This document shows positions 10,745 through 20,455 of a DNA stretch of 64,000 nucleotides, one piece after another. This DNA comes from Sulfurospirillum_A sp029027265. GTDB lineage: Bacteria > Campylobacterota > Campylobacteria > Campylobacterales > Sulfurospirillaceae. The notes below the pieces were generated by a model, which did not search any database, had not been told where the DNA came from, and saw nothing but the letters and a program-made list of their open reading frames with translations. A program made the position numbers and the translations under genes. The stretch's first letter is position 1. Each line of letters starts with the position of its first letter. Where the stretch lies: contig CP093061.1 in the NCBI GenBank assembly GCA_029027265.1, positions 1,860,001 through 1,924,000 of the forward strand, given 5' to 3'.

Positions 10745-11235
10745 AACATATGTCCTTTATTTTTTATATAATATATTGTAGCAAACTCTTGAAAAAAGTT
10801 CTTTACATGTAAAGAGTCTACAGTTTTATCATCTGCTCCAATATACACTTCTATATCAATATTTCTACTTTTTAACTCTTTTAGCTTATCTCTATCCCAT
10901 TCATAATACAAAAGCTCTTTAAGTTCACTCTGCGTTCCTTTTTTAAAAAACTTCATATATTCTAATCCAATATTTTTAATAAAGTTTTTACAGTACTCAT
11001 CAGAATCTTTTTTAAAAAAAATAGTCTGAAGTTTTTTAAACTTATCACTTTGTTCATGAAAAAAAGCAGGTGAGAGTAGCTGTATCTTGTCAATTCTCTC
11101 TAAACAGGTAAAAGCATATTCAAATGCTTTTTGTGCCCCATAACTAAACCCAACAACACAAAAATCACCTTTACATGTAAACTCTTCAAAAAGTTCACTC
11201 TCATTTTCTAAGCAAAAACCGCTAAAATATTTCAT
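10741..11235 (-). CDS. bioV: Pimeloyl-ACP methyl ester esterase, BioV type
   Basis: A 164-residue alpha/beta-hydrolase, much shorter than BioH, matching the compact BioV esterases of Helicobacter and relatives that release pimeloyl-ACP for biotin synthesis. Visible features: nucleophile elbow GFSYG (Ser), acidic region GADDKT and C-terminal His in KGHML. It overlaps the FtsH-like gene by 14 bp and mogA by 4 bp. The operon position fits the recalled H. pylori order after the ftsH-like gene. TACATGTA occurs twice, read as Leu-His-Val (10804) and Thr-Cys-Lys (11172). Confidence 0.75.
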   Translation of the reverse strand: MKYFSGFCLENESELFEEFTCKGDFCVVGFSYGAQKAFEYAFTCLERIDKIQLLSPAFFHEQSDKFKKLQTIFFKKDSDEYCKNFIKNIGLEYMKFFKKGTQSELKELLYYEWDRDKLKELKSRNIDIEVYIGADDKTVDSLHVKNFFQEFATIYYIKNKGHML

Positions 11236-12880
11236 CGACTATTGTCTTAATTTGAGTTTTACTTATACTTTCATCTTCAAAGATTTTTTTTGATACAATT
11301 TCTAGTGGAACACTCATACCAAGCAAAAACTTTTCTACTTCATCTTTTGCTTCATCTAAAATGCTTGCTATGTCATCAGGGTAAGGCACAAGCCCTCTTC
11401 CCATACCGTAAAGCTCACTCATGTTTTTTGCTATCTCTCTTGCTCTTAGTAAATCATCTGTTGAGTTTGAAAAAGTCTCATTATATTTTATCTTAGTGAT
11501 TGCTATTCCAGCCAAATAAACTTTTATTTTAGAGAACATTTGGGTCTTTGATTCTATCTCTAAATCCAAATCTTTTAGTCTATCATTTACAATAGTTATC
11601 TTATCAAAATCAATTTCAAACCAGTACGCACAAAGAGCTTTCGCTGCTTGATATTGTGACTGTATCTCTTTCTCTTCATCTGAAAAATTCAATACTTTTC
11701 TTTTGCCTAAAAGAACTTTTTGACGAACAGCTACAAAATCTTCTTCATTAATAACTTCTCTATTCTCTCTTAGTGCATTTATGGCTGCTTCATTTACTAA
11801 CGTAGCAAGTGCCGCTCCACTAAAACCTACACTCATCTTTGCAATGTTTTTAACATCTCCCTCAAAAGGTTTTCCCTCAAGATAGATACTAAGTATTTTT
11901 ACTCTATCACTAATATCAGGCATAGGGATAAAAATACGTCTATCAAAACGACCAGAGCGTAAAAGTGCTTCATCTATAACATCCATCTTATTTGTTGCAC
12001 CTATCACAATAACACCACTGCTATCTTCAAAACCATCCATTTGAGTAAGAAGTTCATTCAGAGTAGATTCTCTTTCGTCATTACTCATACCACCTCTTGC
12101 TTTTCCAACAGCATCTATTTCATCAATAAAAACAATAGATGGTGCATTTGCTTTTGCATGAGAAAATAACTCACGTACCCTTTTTGCTCCCATTCCAACA
12201 TAGATTTGAACAAAACTAGAACCACTTTGGTAGAAAAATGGAACTTCTGCTTCACCCGCAACTGCTTTTGCAATGAGCGTTTTACCCACGCCAGGAGGAC
12301 CTACAAGTAAAACTCCTCTAGGAAGTCTAATTCCCATTTTTTTATATTTTGCCGAGTTTTTTAAAAAATCTACAATTTCTTGGAGTTCCTCTTTTACTTC
12401 ACTTATTCCAGCTATATCTGAAAATTTATATTTTGAAGTTGTTGGTTTTATGATTGCTTGAGTAAATCCAGCATTTGCATAGGCACTGTACTTTTCATTT
12501 CGCTCTTTTTTTAAATCTGCTTCTCGTTTTTTTCTTCCATAAAGAACTAAACCAAAAATCATAAGAAAGAAAAGTCCAATTACAACCAAATCTCTTAAAA
12601 ATGGATTTTCTTTGACACTTTTAACGGGTACATGTTTGAGAAGTTCTTTTATATCTATTCCATCTTTTATAATGCTATATTTTCCTTCACTAGTAACCAA
12701 AATTACCTCGTCAGCGTCTATAACGGCTTTTTTAATAATATTTGTCTCTAACAGTGTTTGATAGAGTCTGTGGTCTATAGCTTTTGTATTATCTCTCATT
12801 AGTGTAATCAAAACAAGCAGTATAACAACAGATACCGCCATCAAAGATACCATCAACTTTTTAGATTTGAAATTTAGCAT
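11222..12880 (-). CDS. FtsH-like AAA+ membrane protein lacking the zinc-protease motif
   Basis: A 552-residue protein. Two N-terminal membrane helices (about 8-27 and 96-114) flank a short periplasmic domain. The AAA+ domain is intact: Walker A GPPGVGKT, Walker B IVFIDEIDAVGK, pore-loop-like FVQIYVG, second region of homology GATNKMDVIDEALLRSGRFDR. Where FtsH has HEAGH this protein has QYQAAKALC, so the metal-binding His residues are missing and it should not be a protease. It probably works as an unfoldase or assembly factor. H. pylori HP0286, in the same gene neighbourhood, is a related short FtsH homologue (recalled). It overlaps mtaB by 20 bp. Confidence 0.85.
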   Translation of the reverse strand: MLNFKSKKLMVSLMAVSVVILLVLITLMRDNTKAIDHRLYQTLLETNIIKKAVIDADEVILVTSEGKYSIIKDGIDIKELLKHVPVKSVKENPFLRDLVVIGLFFLMIFGLVLYGRKKREADLKKERNEKYSAYANAGFTQAIIKPTTSKYKFSDIAGISEVKEELQEIVDFLKNSAKYKKMGIRLPRGVLLVGPPGVGKTLIAKAVAGEAEVPFFYQSGSSFVQIYVGMGAKRVRELFSHAKANAPSIVFIDEIDAVGKARGGMSNDERESTLNELLTQMDGFEDSSGVIVIGATNKMDVIDEALLRSGRFDRRIFIPMPDISDRVKILSIYLEGKPFEGDVKNIAKMSVGFSGAALATLVNEAAINALRENREVINEEDFVAVRQKVLLGKRKVLNFSDEEKEIQSQYQAAKALCAYWFEIDFDKITIVNDRLKDLDLEIESKTQMFSKIKVYLAGIAITKIKYNETFSNSTDDLLRAREIAKNMSELYGMGRGLVPYPDDIASILDEAKDEVEKFLLGMSVPLEIVSKKIFEDESISKTQIKTIVDEIF

Positions 12881-14108
12881 AATTCCCCTCTTTTTTTACA
12901 TCTATTTTATCTATAGTCACCCACTCTTTTAGAATATCACGTTCAGATTGAATTGAAATTTTATTATAAAACTGGTCATACCCAGTGTAGATACCATTTT
13001 TTTCCTCTTCAACTAAAATTTCTAAAGAAACTCTATTGTTTTTTCTAAACTCATAATTTTTTTGAGTTACGAGTGCTTCTATATCTTTTAATCTTTGCTT
13101 CGCTTCATCGCCTCTGATTTCAGGTTTCATGAGTGCACTTGGAGTGCCATCACGTTTAGAGTAGACAAAAGAATGAACATGTGTCAAAGGAAACTTTTTT
13201 AGAGTAGAATACGCCTCATCCCAAAGCTCCTGCGTCTCTCCAGGGTGCCCTGTAATGAAATCTGTCCCTAGAGCATACCCAAAACTACTAAGCTCTTCAA
13301 ACAGCTCTAAATCTCTCTTTACATTATTTCTTCTTTTCATCAACTTTAACATCTTTTCACTCGTATGTTGAAGTGCCAGATGAAGATGTTTTTCAAGCCA
13401 AGGTTCACCTAAAATTTCTCTAAAACTATCATCAATCTGAATAGGTTCGATACTCCCAAGCCTAATTCTTCGTACTCCTCTAATTTGCGAAATTCTTTTA
13501 ACTAAATTACCTAAACTACTTTTTTTATCTTGTCCATAACTTCCTATGTTTGTTCCAGTTAAAACAAACTCTCCATAACCGTTAGAAGCAAGTTTTCTTA
13601 CCTGTTCTAGTATCAACTCCTCATCTTGACTTCTAGCATCTCCTCTAACAAATGGAATAATACAATATGAACATCTAAAATTACACCCCTCTTGGATTTT
13701 CAAAAAGGCTTTACTTTTTCCTAAATAATCACTTACTATTGTTTTCTCTAAAGAATTCAAATCTCCCATTTCTACAAAACGTGTTTTTTCATTTAAAAGT
13801 CTGTTAATATTCTCTTTTTCAGAGTGTCCTATAACTCCAAATACTTTGTTATCTTTAAAAAGGTCTTCACCTTTACTAAAAGCACCACACCCTGCTAATA
13901 TAACCTTTATACCTCTTTTATTGACACCATTTATATAACTTCTTACACCACTATCAGCCCCATTTGTTACAGTACAAGAGTTTACTACTACAACATCAGC
14001 CTCTTTTTCATCTTTTGTGACTTCAAAATCTTTTAAATTTTCTATCATTATTTGCGTATCATAGATGTTTGTTCGACAACCAAATGTTTTAAAATATACC
14101 TTATTCAT
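12861..14108 (-). CDS. mtaB: tRNA t6A37 methylthiotransferase MtaB
   Basis: A 415-residue radical-SAM methylthiotransferase that converts t6A to ms2t6A at position 37 of tRNAs reading ANN codons. The N-terminal UPF0004 domain carries FGCRTN, VVNSCTVTN and ILAGCGA cysteines for the auxiliary cluster; the radical-SAM motif is CNFRCSYC; QHTSEKMLKLMKRR and FITGHPGE follow; a TRAM-like end closes it. It starts at TAATG over the mscS stop. Confidence 0.93.
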   Translation of the reverse strand: MNKVYFKTFGCRTNIYDTQIMIENLKDFEVTKDEKEADVVVVNSCTVTNGADSGVRSYINGVNKRGIKVILAGCGAFSKGEDLFKDNKVFGVIGHSEKENINRLLNEKTRFVEMGDLNSLEKTIVSDYLGKSKAFLKIQEGCNFRCSYCIIPFVRGDARSQDEELILEQVRKLASNGYGEFVLTGTNIGSYGQDKKSSLGNLVKRISQIRGVRRIRLGSIEPIQIDDSFREILGEPWLEKHLHLALQHTSEKMLKLMKRRNNVKRDLELFEELSSFGYALGTDFITGHPGETQELWDEAYSTLKKFPLTHVHSFVYSKRDGTPSALMKPEIRGDEAKQRLKDIEALVTQKNYEFRKNNRVSLEILVEEEKNGIYTGYDQFYNKISIQSERDILKEWVTIDKIDVKKEGNYAKFQI

Positions 14109-15718
14109 TAGTAAAGAACACCCTTGTTTATATCAATATCTGGTGGCATTCTCTTATTTGTATGTCTAACATCTATAGTTTGAGTAGGGTACGCTATTTT
14201 AATATCATCTTCTTTATTGATAGCATCTACTATATCTGCACTTATGGTACTTCTTAGAGTCAAGGCAGCGTAAGAGTTTGTCATGTACCAAGTGCTTATA
14301 GTCAAACCATGTGGCTCTAAAAATGAGTATATTCTTGGTTCTATATTAGTATTTTTTAAGCTATATTGACTTCTAAGTTTGTTTAAACTTCGTCTTGCAA
14401 TATCGGTGTAGCCTTTTGAATATTTTTGAGTTATACCCTTAATGATATACATCGCTTTTTTATGATTTGAATCAAAAGTAATGGTAAGGTCAATTCCATC
14501 CCAAACTGTTTTTAAAGTTCCATGAGTATAGTTAGCAATTAAAGTTGTAAAAACATAGTTATTTGGTATAAAAATCACCCTTCCTGAACGTCTATTTTCA
14601 ACATAAGTAGTATACGTTATATCTTCAAGTATAGTAATTCTTAAAAGCGATATATCTATAATGTCACCAACATAAGGAAGTCCATCTTTTTGTACCTTTA
14701 TTCTGTCTCCAACATGGAAACTACCACCAAAAACTATAACCATCCAACCAAGCATACTCATAAACAAATCTTTCATAGCTATGGCAATACCAGCTGATGC
14801 AAAACCTAAAACAGTCACAAAATAAGAAACATTTTCAATGTAAGAAAAAAGTAAAATTATCACAATTAATATAAAGTTAATTAAGTTTATGGCTTTATTC
14901 GCCATATAAAAACGTTCATTGTCTTTTATATATTTTTTAGTTAAAAGTTTAAAAACCAAAGAAATAACTAAAACAACAACAATAAACAGCCCTATATCAA
15001 AGGCTCTTTTCATCTGATTTTTTATGTCACCCTTTACTTCAACTTTTACTCTATCAACTTTTTTTGAGTACAAAGAATACGTAGTTTCAGCTAACTTATG
15101 AGCACTATTAAAAGCTAAAATATCTTGTGAAAGGATAAATATCTTCACTTCTACTGACGAGAGAGGTTGTAGTTTATATATATCTTTTTGTAACTCTTCT
15201 TGTTCTTTAAGTTTAGAAATAAGATAGTCTAAAGAGTTAATTTTATTATTATAATTTTTTCTATCTTGTTCTATTTGTTTAATATAAGAATACGCCGTAA
15301 TAATAGAAAAAGGATTACCAATATCAGGTTTATCAGCTAATTTATTTGGTTTTACTATCTTTAAAAATGGAGATTTTTTATACTCTCTAAGTAACTCAAT
15401 CTGTTTTTCTAATCTATCTTGTTCTTTAAGAGAGGCAGAAAGCTTCTCTTTAGACTGTTTATCTCTTTTTCTTAAAAGATTTTTTACACTCTTATCAACT
15501 ATCTCAAGATATTCAATAAGACCTTGATATGTTAAATAGTTCTGATAACCAACAAACCAAATATTAGTTGCTAACCCATCTGTTATGGCATCTATCTGTT
15601 CACTTAATATTTCTATTTTTAACAAATCACTCTTACTAATCTCTTTTTCTTCTGGACCATCTAATGCATACACAACTGTAGTAAAAACAAGTAAAAGTGA
15701 GAAAATAGTTTTTATCAT
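14108..15718 (-). CDS. MscS-family mechanosensitive channel with long N-terminal region
   Basis: A 536-residue protein with a signal peptide (MIKTIFSLLLVFTTVVYA), a periplasmic coiled-coil region (about 20-190), several membrane helices and the MscS pore and beta domain (GFASAGIAIAMKDLFMSMLGWMVIVFGGSFHVGDRI, then VGDIIDISLLRITI). It would gate on membrane tension and release solutes in osmotic downshock. It overlaps aroB by 4 bp. The conserved Campylobacterota synteny suggests a constant operon rather than a functional link. Confidence 0.88.
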   Translation of the reverse strand: MIKTIFSLLLVFTTVVYALDGPEEKEISKSDLLKIEILSEQIDAITDGLATNIWFVGYQNYLTYQGLIEYLEIVDKSVKNLLRKRDKQSKEKLSASLKEQDRLEKQIELLREYKKSPFLKIVKPNKLADKPDIGNPFSIITAYSYIKQIEQDRKNYNNKINSLDYLISKLKEQEELQKDIYKLQPLSSVEVKIFILSQDILAFNSAHKLAETTYSLYSKKVDRVKVEVKGDIKNQMKRAFDIGLFIVVVLVISLVFKLLTKKYIKDNERFYMANKAINLINFILIVIILLFSYIENVSYFVTVLGFASAGIAIAMKDLFMSMLGWMVIVFGGSFHVGDRIKVQKDGLPYVGDIIDISLLRITILEDITYTTYVENRRSGRVIFIPNNYVFTTLIANYTHGTLKTVWDGIDLTITFDSNHKKAMYIIKGITQKYSKGYTDIARRSLNKLRSQYSLKNTNIEPRIYSFLEPHGLTISTWYMTNSYAALTLRSTISADIVDAINKEDDIKIAYPTQTIDVRHTNKRMPPDIDINKGVLY

Positions 15719-16749
15719 TTAAAACTCCCAAGAACTTTAAGCAAAGTCTCTTTTTTTATGTCATCTTTAATTGCATATCCACCTATGATATTTGGCAATA
15801 TAAACTTTATTTTTTGATTAAAACTCTTTTTATCTAAGTAAAATGCATCATAAAACTTCTCTAGTGATTTAATTGCATAAGTTATTGGCAAATTATAATT
15901 TTGAAGTAATACTTTAACTCTTTGTTCATCTACTTCACTTAAAAATCCAATCTCTAGTGCTAATTTATTTGCCATAACCATACCAATAGATACAGCTTCA
16001 CCATGAAGATAAGTCGTATACTTTGTCTCATTTTCTATAACATGCCCAAAAGTATGCCCGTAGTTTAAAACGGCTCTAACACCCTCTTCTCTTTCATCAC
16101 GGCTTACAACATCGGCTTTAATCTTAACACATTCTCTAATAGCATACTGCAAATTTTCTTCTACATGTAAAGAGTTTTTTTCTAACCACTCAAAAAAGTT
16201 TTTATCAAAAGTAACTGCCATCTTTATAACTTCAGCAACACCCGCACTAAATTCTCTTTTTGGAAGAGTCTTTAAAAAAACAGTTTCACAGTAAACTGCA
16301 CGAGGTTGCCAAAATGTTCCTACTAAATTCTTTCCATATCTGTTATTTATGCCTGTTTTTCCACCTACACTTGCATCTACTCCTGCTAAAAGCGTAGTAG
16401 GAACTTGTATGAAGTCTATCCCTCTTTGATAAATAGAAGCTGCAAAGCCGGTCATATCACCTATAACACCACCACCAAAGGCAATCAAAACAGATTTTCT
16501 ATCTAGTCTTAATTCGAAACACTCTTCCAAAATCTGGTTTAATGTTTCAAAGTTTTTATACTTCTCTCCATCAGCAATGGTAATAACATGGCACTCGCGA
16601 GCATCAATCTTACTTAAAAGTGTCTCTAAATGTAAAGCACTTACTGTTGGGTTTGTAACCACTGCTACTTTTGTATCTAATTTTATTGTTTTTAACTCGT
16701 CAATAAAGACTTTGTAAGATTTTTCTTTTAAATTAACATTTATTTGCAT
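15715..16749 (-). CDS. aroB: 3-dehydroquinate synthase
   Basis: A 344-residue enzyme of the shikimate pathway, converting DAHP to 3-dehydroquinate with NAD+ and a divalent metal. Features: GGGVIGDMTGFAASIYQRGIDF nucleotide-binding region, PTTLLAGVDASVGGKTGIN, and metal ligands in EVIKMAV, NYGHTFGHVIE and HGEAVSIGM. Length is normal for the short Campylobacterota form. It overlaps both neighbours (TAATG with the TrkA-like gene, ATGA with mscS). TACATGTA at 16162 is read Leu-His-Val. Confidence 0.95.
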   Translation of the reverse strand: MQINVNLKEKSYKVFIDELKTIKLDTKVAVVTNPTVSALHLETLLSKIDARECHVITIADGEKYKNFETLNQILEECFELRLDRKSVLIAFGGGVIGDMTGFAASIYQRGIDFIQVPTTLLAGVDASVGGKTGINNRYGKNLVGTFWQPRAVYCETVFLKTLPKREFSAGVAEVIKMAVTFDKNFFEWLEKNSLHVEENLQYAIRECVKIKADVVSRDEREEGVRAVLNYGHTFGHVIENETKYTTYLHGEAVSIGMVMANKLALEIGFLSEVDEQRVKVLLQNYNLPITYAIKSLEKFYDAFYLDKKSFNQKIKFILPNIIGGYAIKDDIKKETLLKVLGSFK

Positions 16750-18155
16750 TACGCTTCCTGCATTGGGATAAACAGTTGATAAGAGCCTGAAAGTTTAAAA
16801 AACAGTCTCTCCATGTCGGTTGAAAACAGTGAAAACATATTTGATTTCATTATTTTATTGTTAAATGGAACAAATTGTAAGATATCATCTCTATTTCTTA
16901 GTTTAAGCAATGGATTTCTCTTCGTATTTACTATTTCCACTTTTTTATTAAACAGCTTTGAAAGGTTCTCAAAATGCTCAGCCAATGAATTCTTTTCATT
17001 GGAGTTATCTGGATTAAAATTATAAAGCTTTATGTTCAAATCTAGTTGAGCAGAGATATCAAAAATAACTGCTGACTCTTTTTCTATATCATCAGAGTTG
17101 CTACTAAGTACAACTCCCTCACTAAGACTAGAAAGTCCCCAAGAACCTATTTTAAAAACTGGTAATTTTGATTGGTAGAGCAAAGAGATATTGTCTATAA
17201 AAAACATATTTGACACAACAATCAATCCTATGTCTTTTTCCTCTAAGTCTGTTTTCATCACGCTATTTGCATCTCTTTCATAATAGTCTATCTCTACGCT
17301 TATATGCTTATTGTTGTAACTCTTTAACTTCTCAAGAGAGTTTGAGTATGTAGGATTTATAACCTTTACATGTAACTTCATACTACTTATTTTGGAGTGA
17401 AGAAGTAACGCATCATTAACTAGCTTATCAACCTCTTTTGAACTCATCTTTAGCATATTAACCAAACAATAGATACTACTTCCAAATGGTGCAGGAAACT
17501 GTCCTAGTTCTCTTTTTATACTTTTATATACACTTTGCAGAACATTTGGATCGCCAACAACAAGCAGTACATCATTTGGCTGTATCATCAAGGTTGGACG
17601 TGGAAGTATAAGAGAATTGGCTCTATATATTCCTGAGATTCTCCACTTCTTTTGTACTATTGAAGCCAGATGTCGATAGACATAAGAGCTTCCAATAGGA
17701 ACTCTTATTTCCATTATTTCACCTGCTCCTAAACCAACATTTTGAGCAATAACTGGCATATCTGGAAGAAAATCAACAAAACGAGAACTAAGTACATCAC
17801 GAGAACCAAGGATTTCTAGTCTGTTATCTTCTAAATCTAATTCCCATCTATCTAAAAGAACCACTTGAACCTCTTTATCCAAAGTTCTAATGTTATTATA
17901 AGTTCCCATAGCATCAATCTTTCTAGAAACAATAATCATGATTTGATAATAATCACGACCAATAAATGGAGAAAGTTTTTCAAAACTAGTTGGGTCAAAA
18001 TTATAAAAACTGAAGTTATCCAATTTTTTGGAAGGTACAGTTTTATCTCTATAAGTAACAATATCATAAGAATTATCACTACTTGTACTATTCATAACTC
18101 TTTCTAAAAAATGTTTTGCTAAAATACCATCAGCGATAATTAAAATTTTTTTCAT
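16749..18155 (-). CDS. TrkA-C domain protein, COG3400-like
   Basis: A 468-residue cytoplasmic protein. The start resembles a TrkA-N/Rossmann fold (KKILIIADGILAKHFLERV). The middle holds a TrkA-C (RCK-C) domain: EIMEIRVPIGSSYVYRHLASI and LPRPTLMIQPNDVLLVVGDP. The rest is not recognised. It probably senses a ligand or controls potassium or ion transport, but no channel is encoded nearby. It heads the leftward operon and is only 37 bp from the divergent OmpA-like gene, so regulatory sequences must be shared or very compact. Confidence 0.7.
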   Translation of the reverse strand: MKKILIIADGILAKHFLERVMNSTSSDNSYDIVTYRDKTVPSKKLDNFSFYNFDPTSFEKLSPFIGRDYYQIMIIVSRKIDAMGTYNNIRTLDKEVQVVLLDRWELDLEDNRLEILGSRDVLSSRFVDFLPDMPVIAQNVGLGAGEIMEIRVPIGSSYVYRHLASIVQKKWRISGIYRANSLILPRPTLMIQPNDVLLVVGDPNVLQSVYKSIKRELGQFPAPFGSSIYCLVNMLKMSSKEVDKLVNDALLLHSKISSMKLHVKVINPTYSNSLEKLKSYNNKHISVEIDYYERDANSVMKTDLEEKDIGLIVVSNMFFIDNISLLYQSKLPVFKIGSWGLSSLSEGVVLSSNSDDIEKESAVIFDISAQLDLNIKLYNFNPDNSNEKNSLAEHFENLSKLFNKKVEIVNTKRNPLLKLRNRDDILQFVPFNNKIMKSNMFSLFSTDMERLFFKLSGSYQLFIPMQEA

Positions 18156-18192
18156 TAGTTCTCCAAAGATTATTAAAGGATATTATACCAAA

Positions 18193-19314
18193 ATGATAAA
18201 TCAAACAAAAATTATATTGAAATTAACACTTATACTCATACTTTTTTCTTTACATGCAGATGCTTTTGATGCGTTTATTCAGGGCGCTTACAAACAAAAC
18301 CATGAGTTAAATCAACTGAAAAAACAGTATGAGTTAATACAGGAACAGACAAAGAAAAATAAAAATAAATTAGAAAATGCGCTTGCATATGGTCATAATA
18401 AAAAAATATCTCTACGTATAAGTATCTTAGAAAAAGAAAAAAATATAACATTAAGTACAATTATGAAATATTTCATCGTTCTTGGAAACAAAAAAATATC
18501 TCTTCTTTATGATGAAAACAATCAAATTCAAGTCAATAAGTACAATCAATCACTCAATAATCTTAAAAACTACACTGGTTTAGATTTTAAAAATACCAAT
18601 ATTGAAAAACTTATAAATAGTTCTATTTTACCACCAAATAGCAATGCCGCTTATAAGCTTTTTATGAAACTAACTCCTGAAGAAAAAAGTGCTATTAGTA
18701 AAAATCTTAAAGCAAACAATACAAAAAAAATATTTACATACCTAAGAAGCTCCTACAACCAATATATAAATATGTTAAATAATTTAAAAATTCTAATGAA
18801 TAAAATCAATCAAATAAAAGAACGATCAAATAAAGAAAAACTTACTTTAGCACAAGAAAAATATATAAAACAAAGCTATAAAATTTTATTTCAAAAATGT
18901 AAAATACTTTTTACTATTGGAACACTTAAAACTGAGATTACTAAGTCTACTTCTAAAAAAGAAATTAAAAATATAAAATTAAAACGTATTCATTTTGTAG
19001 GAAATTCAAGTGAAGTTAGTAGCTATTCCATAAATATAGTCAAACAACATGCAAAAAAACTTTTAAAACTAAAAAGTTTCACTTTAGAGCTGCATGGGTA
19101 CTCTGATAGCTTTGGAAACAAAAAAGACAATTACCGTTTATCAAAGCAAAGAGTTAAAAAAACGAAAGAAGCCTTAGTCAAATTTGGTGTAAATCCAGAA
19201 AATATTAAACTGTTTTATTACGGTGATAAAAATCCAATAAAAACTAACGAAACAGAACAAGGGCGACTTTTAAATAGACGCGTAGAATTTAAAATATATG
19301 AGGATGAAAAATAA
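18193..19314 (+). CDS. OmpA-family envelope protein with coiled-coil N-terminal region
   Basis: A 373-residue protein with an N-terminal signal sequence (MINQTKIILKLTLILILFSLHADA). A Lys-rich helical region (about 30-250) is followed by an OmpA C-terminal peptidoglycan-binding domain: FTLELHGYSDSFGNKKDNYRLSKQRV and GRLLNRRVEFKIYE. It is likely periplasmic and anchored to the cell wall. The stop overlaps the tgt start as TAATG. Composition is very rich in Lys/Asn/Ile. No beta-barrel is evident at the N-terminus. Confidence 0.8.
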   Translation: MINQTKIILKLTLILILFSLHADAFDAFIQGAYKQNHELNQLKKQYELIQEQTKKNKNKLENALAYGHNKKISLRISILEKEKNITLSTIMKYFIVLGNKKISLLYDENNQIQVNKYNQSLNNLKNYTGLDFKNTNIEKLINSSILPPNSNAAYKLFMKLTPEEKSAISKNLKANNTKKIFTYLRSSYNQYINMLNNLKILMNKINQIKERSNKEKLTLAQEKYIKQSYKILFQKCKILFTIGTLKTEITKSTSKKEIKNIKLKRIHFVGNSSEVSSYSINIVKQHAKKLLKLKSFTLELHGYSDSFGNKKDNYRLSKQRVKKTKEALVKFGVNPENIKLFYYGDKNPIKTNETEQGRLLNRRVEFKIYEDEK

Positions 19315-20441
19315 TGGATTTTAATATAAACAATACAGATGGCAAAGCAAGAGCTTGCACAATAAAAACAGCACATAGCACCATAGAAACACCAGTTTTT
19401 ATGCCAGTAGGAACAGCCGGAAGTGTAAAAAGTTTAGATGCAAGAGATATGGTAGAAGAGTTAGGTGCAAAAATCATTTTAGGGAATACTTATCACCTAT
19501 ACCTAAGACCTAACGATAAAGTGATAAAACACTTTGGTGGACTTCATGAGTTTACAAAGTTTCCAAACAGTTTTTTGACCGATAGTGGCGGTTTTCAAGC
19601 TTTTAGTCTTAGCAACATAAGCAAAGCAGACAAAAATGGAATCATGTTTAAAAGTCATATTGATGGCAGTGAACACTACTTTACTCCTAAAAAAGTACTT
19701 GACATTCAATACAATTTTAACTCTGACATCATGATGATCCTTGATGATTTAGTTGCACTTCCCGCAACCCCTGAGAGAGTTGCTTTAAGTATCCAAAGAA
19801 CAACAGACTGGGCAAAAGAGGCTATTGAGTACCATGTAAGCCAAAAAGCTAAAGGCGTAGGAATAAACCAAAATATTTTTGCTATTATTCAAGGGGGAAC
19901 AGACAAAGAAGCAAGAAAAATTTCAGCAACTGAGCTCTGTTCTTTAACAAATTATGACGGCTATGCTATAGGAGGTCTTAGTGTTGGAGAAGCAAATCAA
20001 GAGATGTATGACACGGTGGAGTGGGTAACACAGTTTATGCCTGAAGATAAACCTCGTTATCTTATGGGTGTTGGAACTCCTGAAGACTTAGTAGAGAACG
20101 TTGAACGTGGAGTAGACATGTTTGATTGTGTTATGCCAACAAGAAACGCTAGAAATGGAACTCTTTTTACCTCGTTTGGAAAATTCAATATAAAAGCAGC
20201 AAAGTTTAAATTCGATGAGACTCCAATTGACCCTGAATGTGAGTGCCATACATGTAAAAACTATAGCCGTGGTTATTTAACTCACCTATTTCGTTCTAAA
20301 GAGTTAACATACTTTAGACTTGCAAGCCTGCACAATCTTCATTACTATTTAAACCTTATGAAACAGATGAGAGAAGCTATACTTCAAGGTAAGTTCAGTG
20401 AATTTAAAAAGGAATTTTACTCGAAAAGAAATAAAAAATGA
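19314..20441 (+). CDS. tgt: Queuine tRNA-ribosyltransferase
   Basis: A 375-residue TIM-barrel enzyme that exchanges guanine-34 for preQ1 in GUN-anticodon tRNAs. Features: VGTAGSVKSLD, the catalytic Asp region LTDSGGFQAFSL, FAIIQGG, GYAIGGLSVGE, MGVGTPEDLVENVERGVDMFDCVMPTRNARNG, and the zinc site CECHTCKNYSRGYLTHLF. The TACATGTA word at 20249 encodes part of this zinc site (His-Thr-Cys-Lys). The gene follows the OmpA-like gene directly. Confidence 0.96.
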   Translation: MDFNINNTDGKARACTIKTAHSTIETPVFMPVGTAGSVKSLDARDMVEELGAKIILGNTYHLYLRPNDKVIKHFGGLHEFTKFPNSFLTDSGGFQAFSLSNISKADKNGIMFKSHIDGSEHYFTPKKVLDIQYNFNSDIMMILDDLVALPATPERVALSIQRTTDWAKEAIEYHVSQKAKGVGINQNIFAIIQGGTDKEARKISATELCSLTNYDGYAIGGLSVGEANQEMYDTVEWVTQFMPEDKPRYLMGVGTPEDLVENVERGVDMFDCVMPTRNARNGTLFTSFGKFNIKAAKFKFDETPIDPECECHTCKNYSRGYLTHLFRSKELTYFRLASLHNLHYYLNLMKQMREAILQGKFSEFKKEFYSKRNKK

Positions 20442-20455
20442 TATAATTATTGAAC

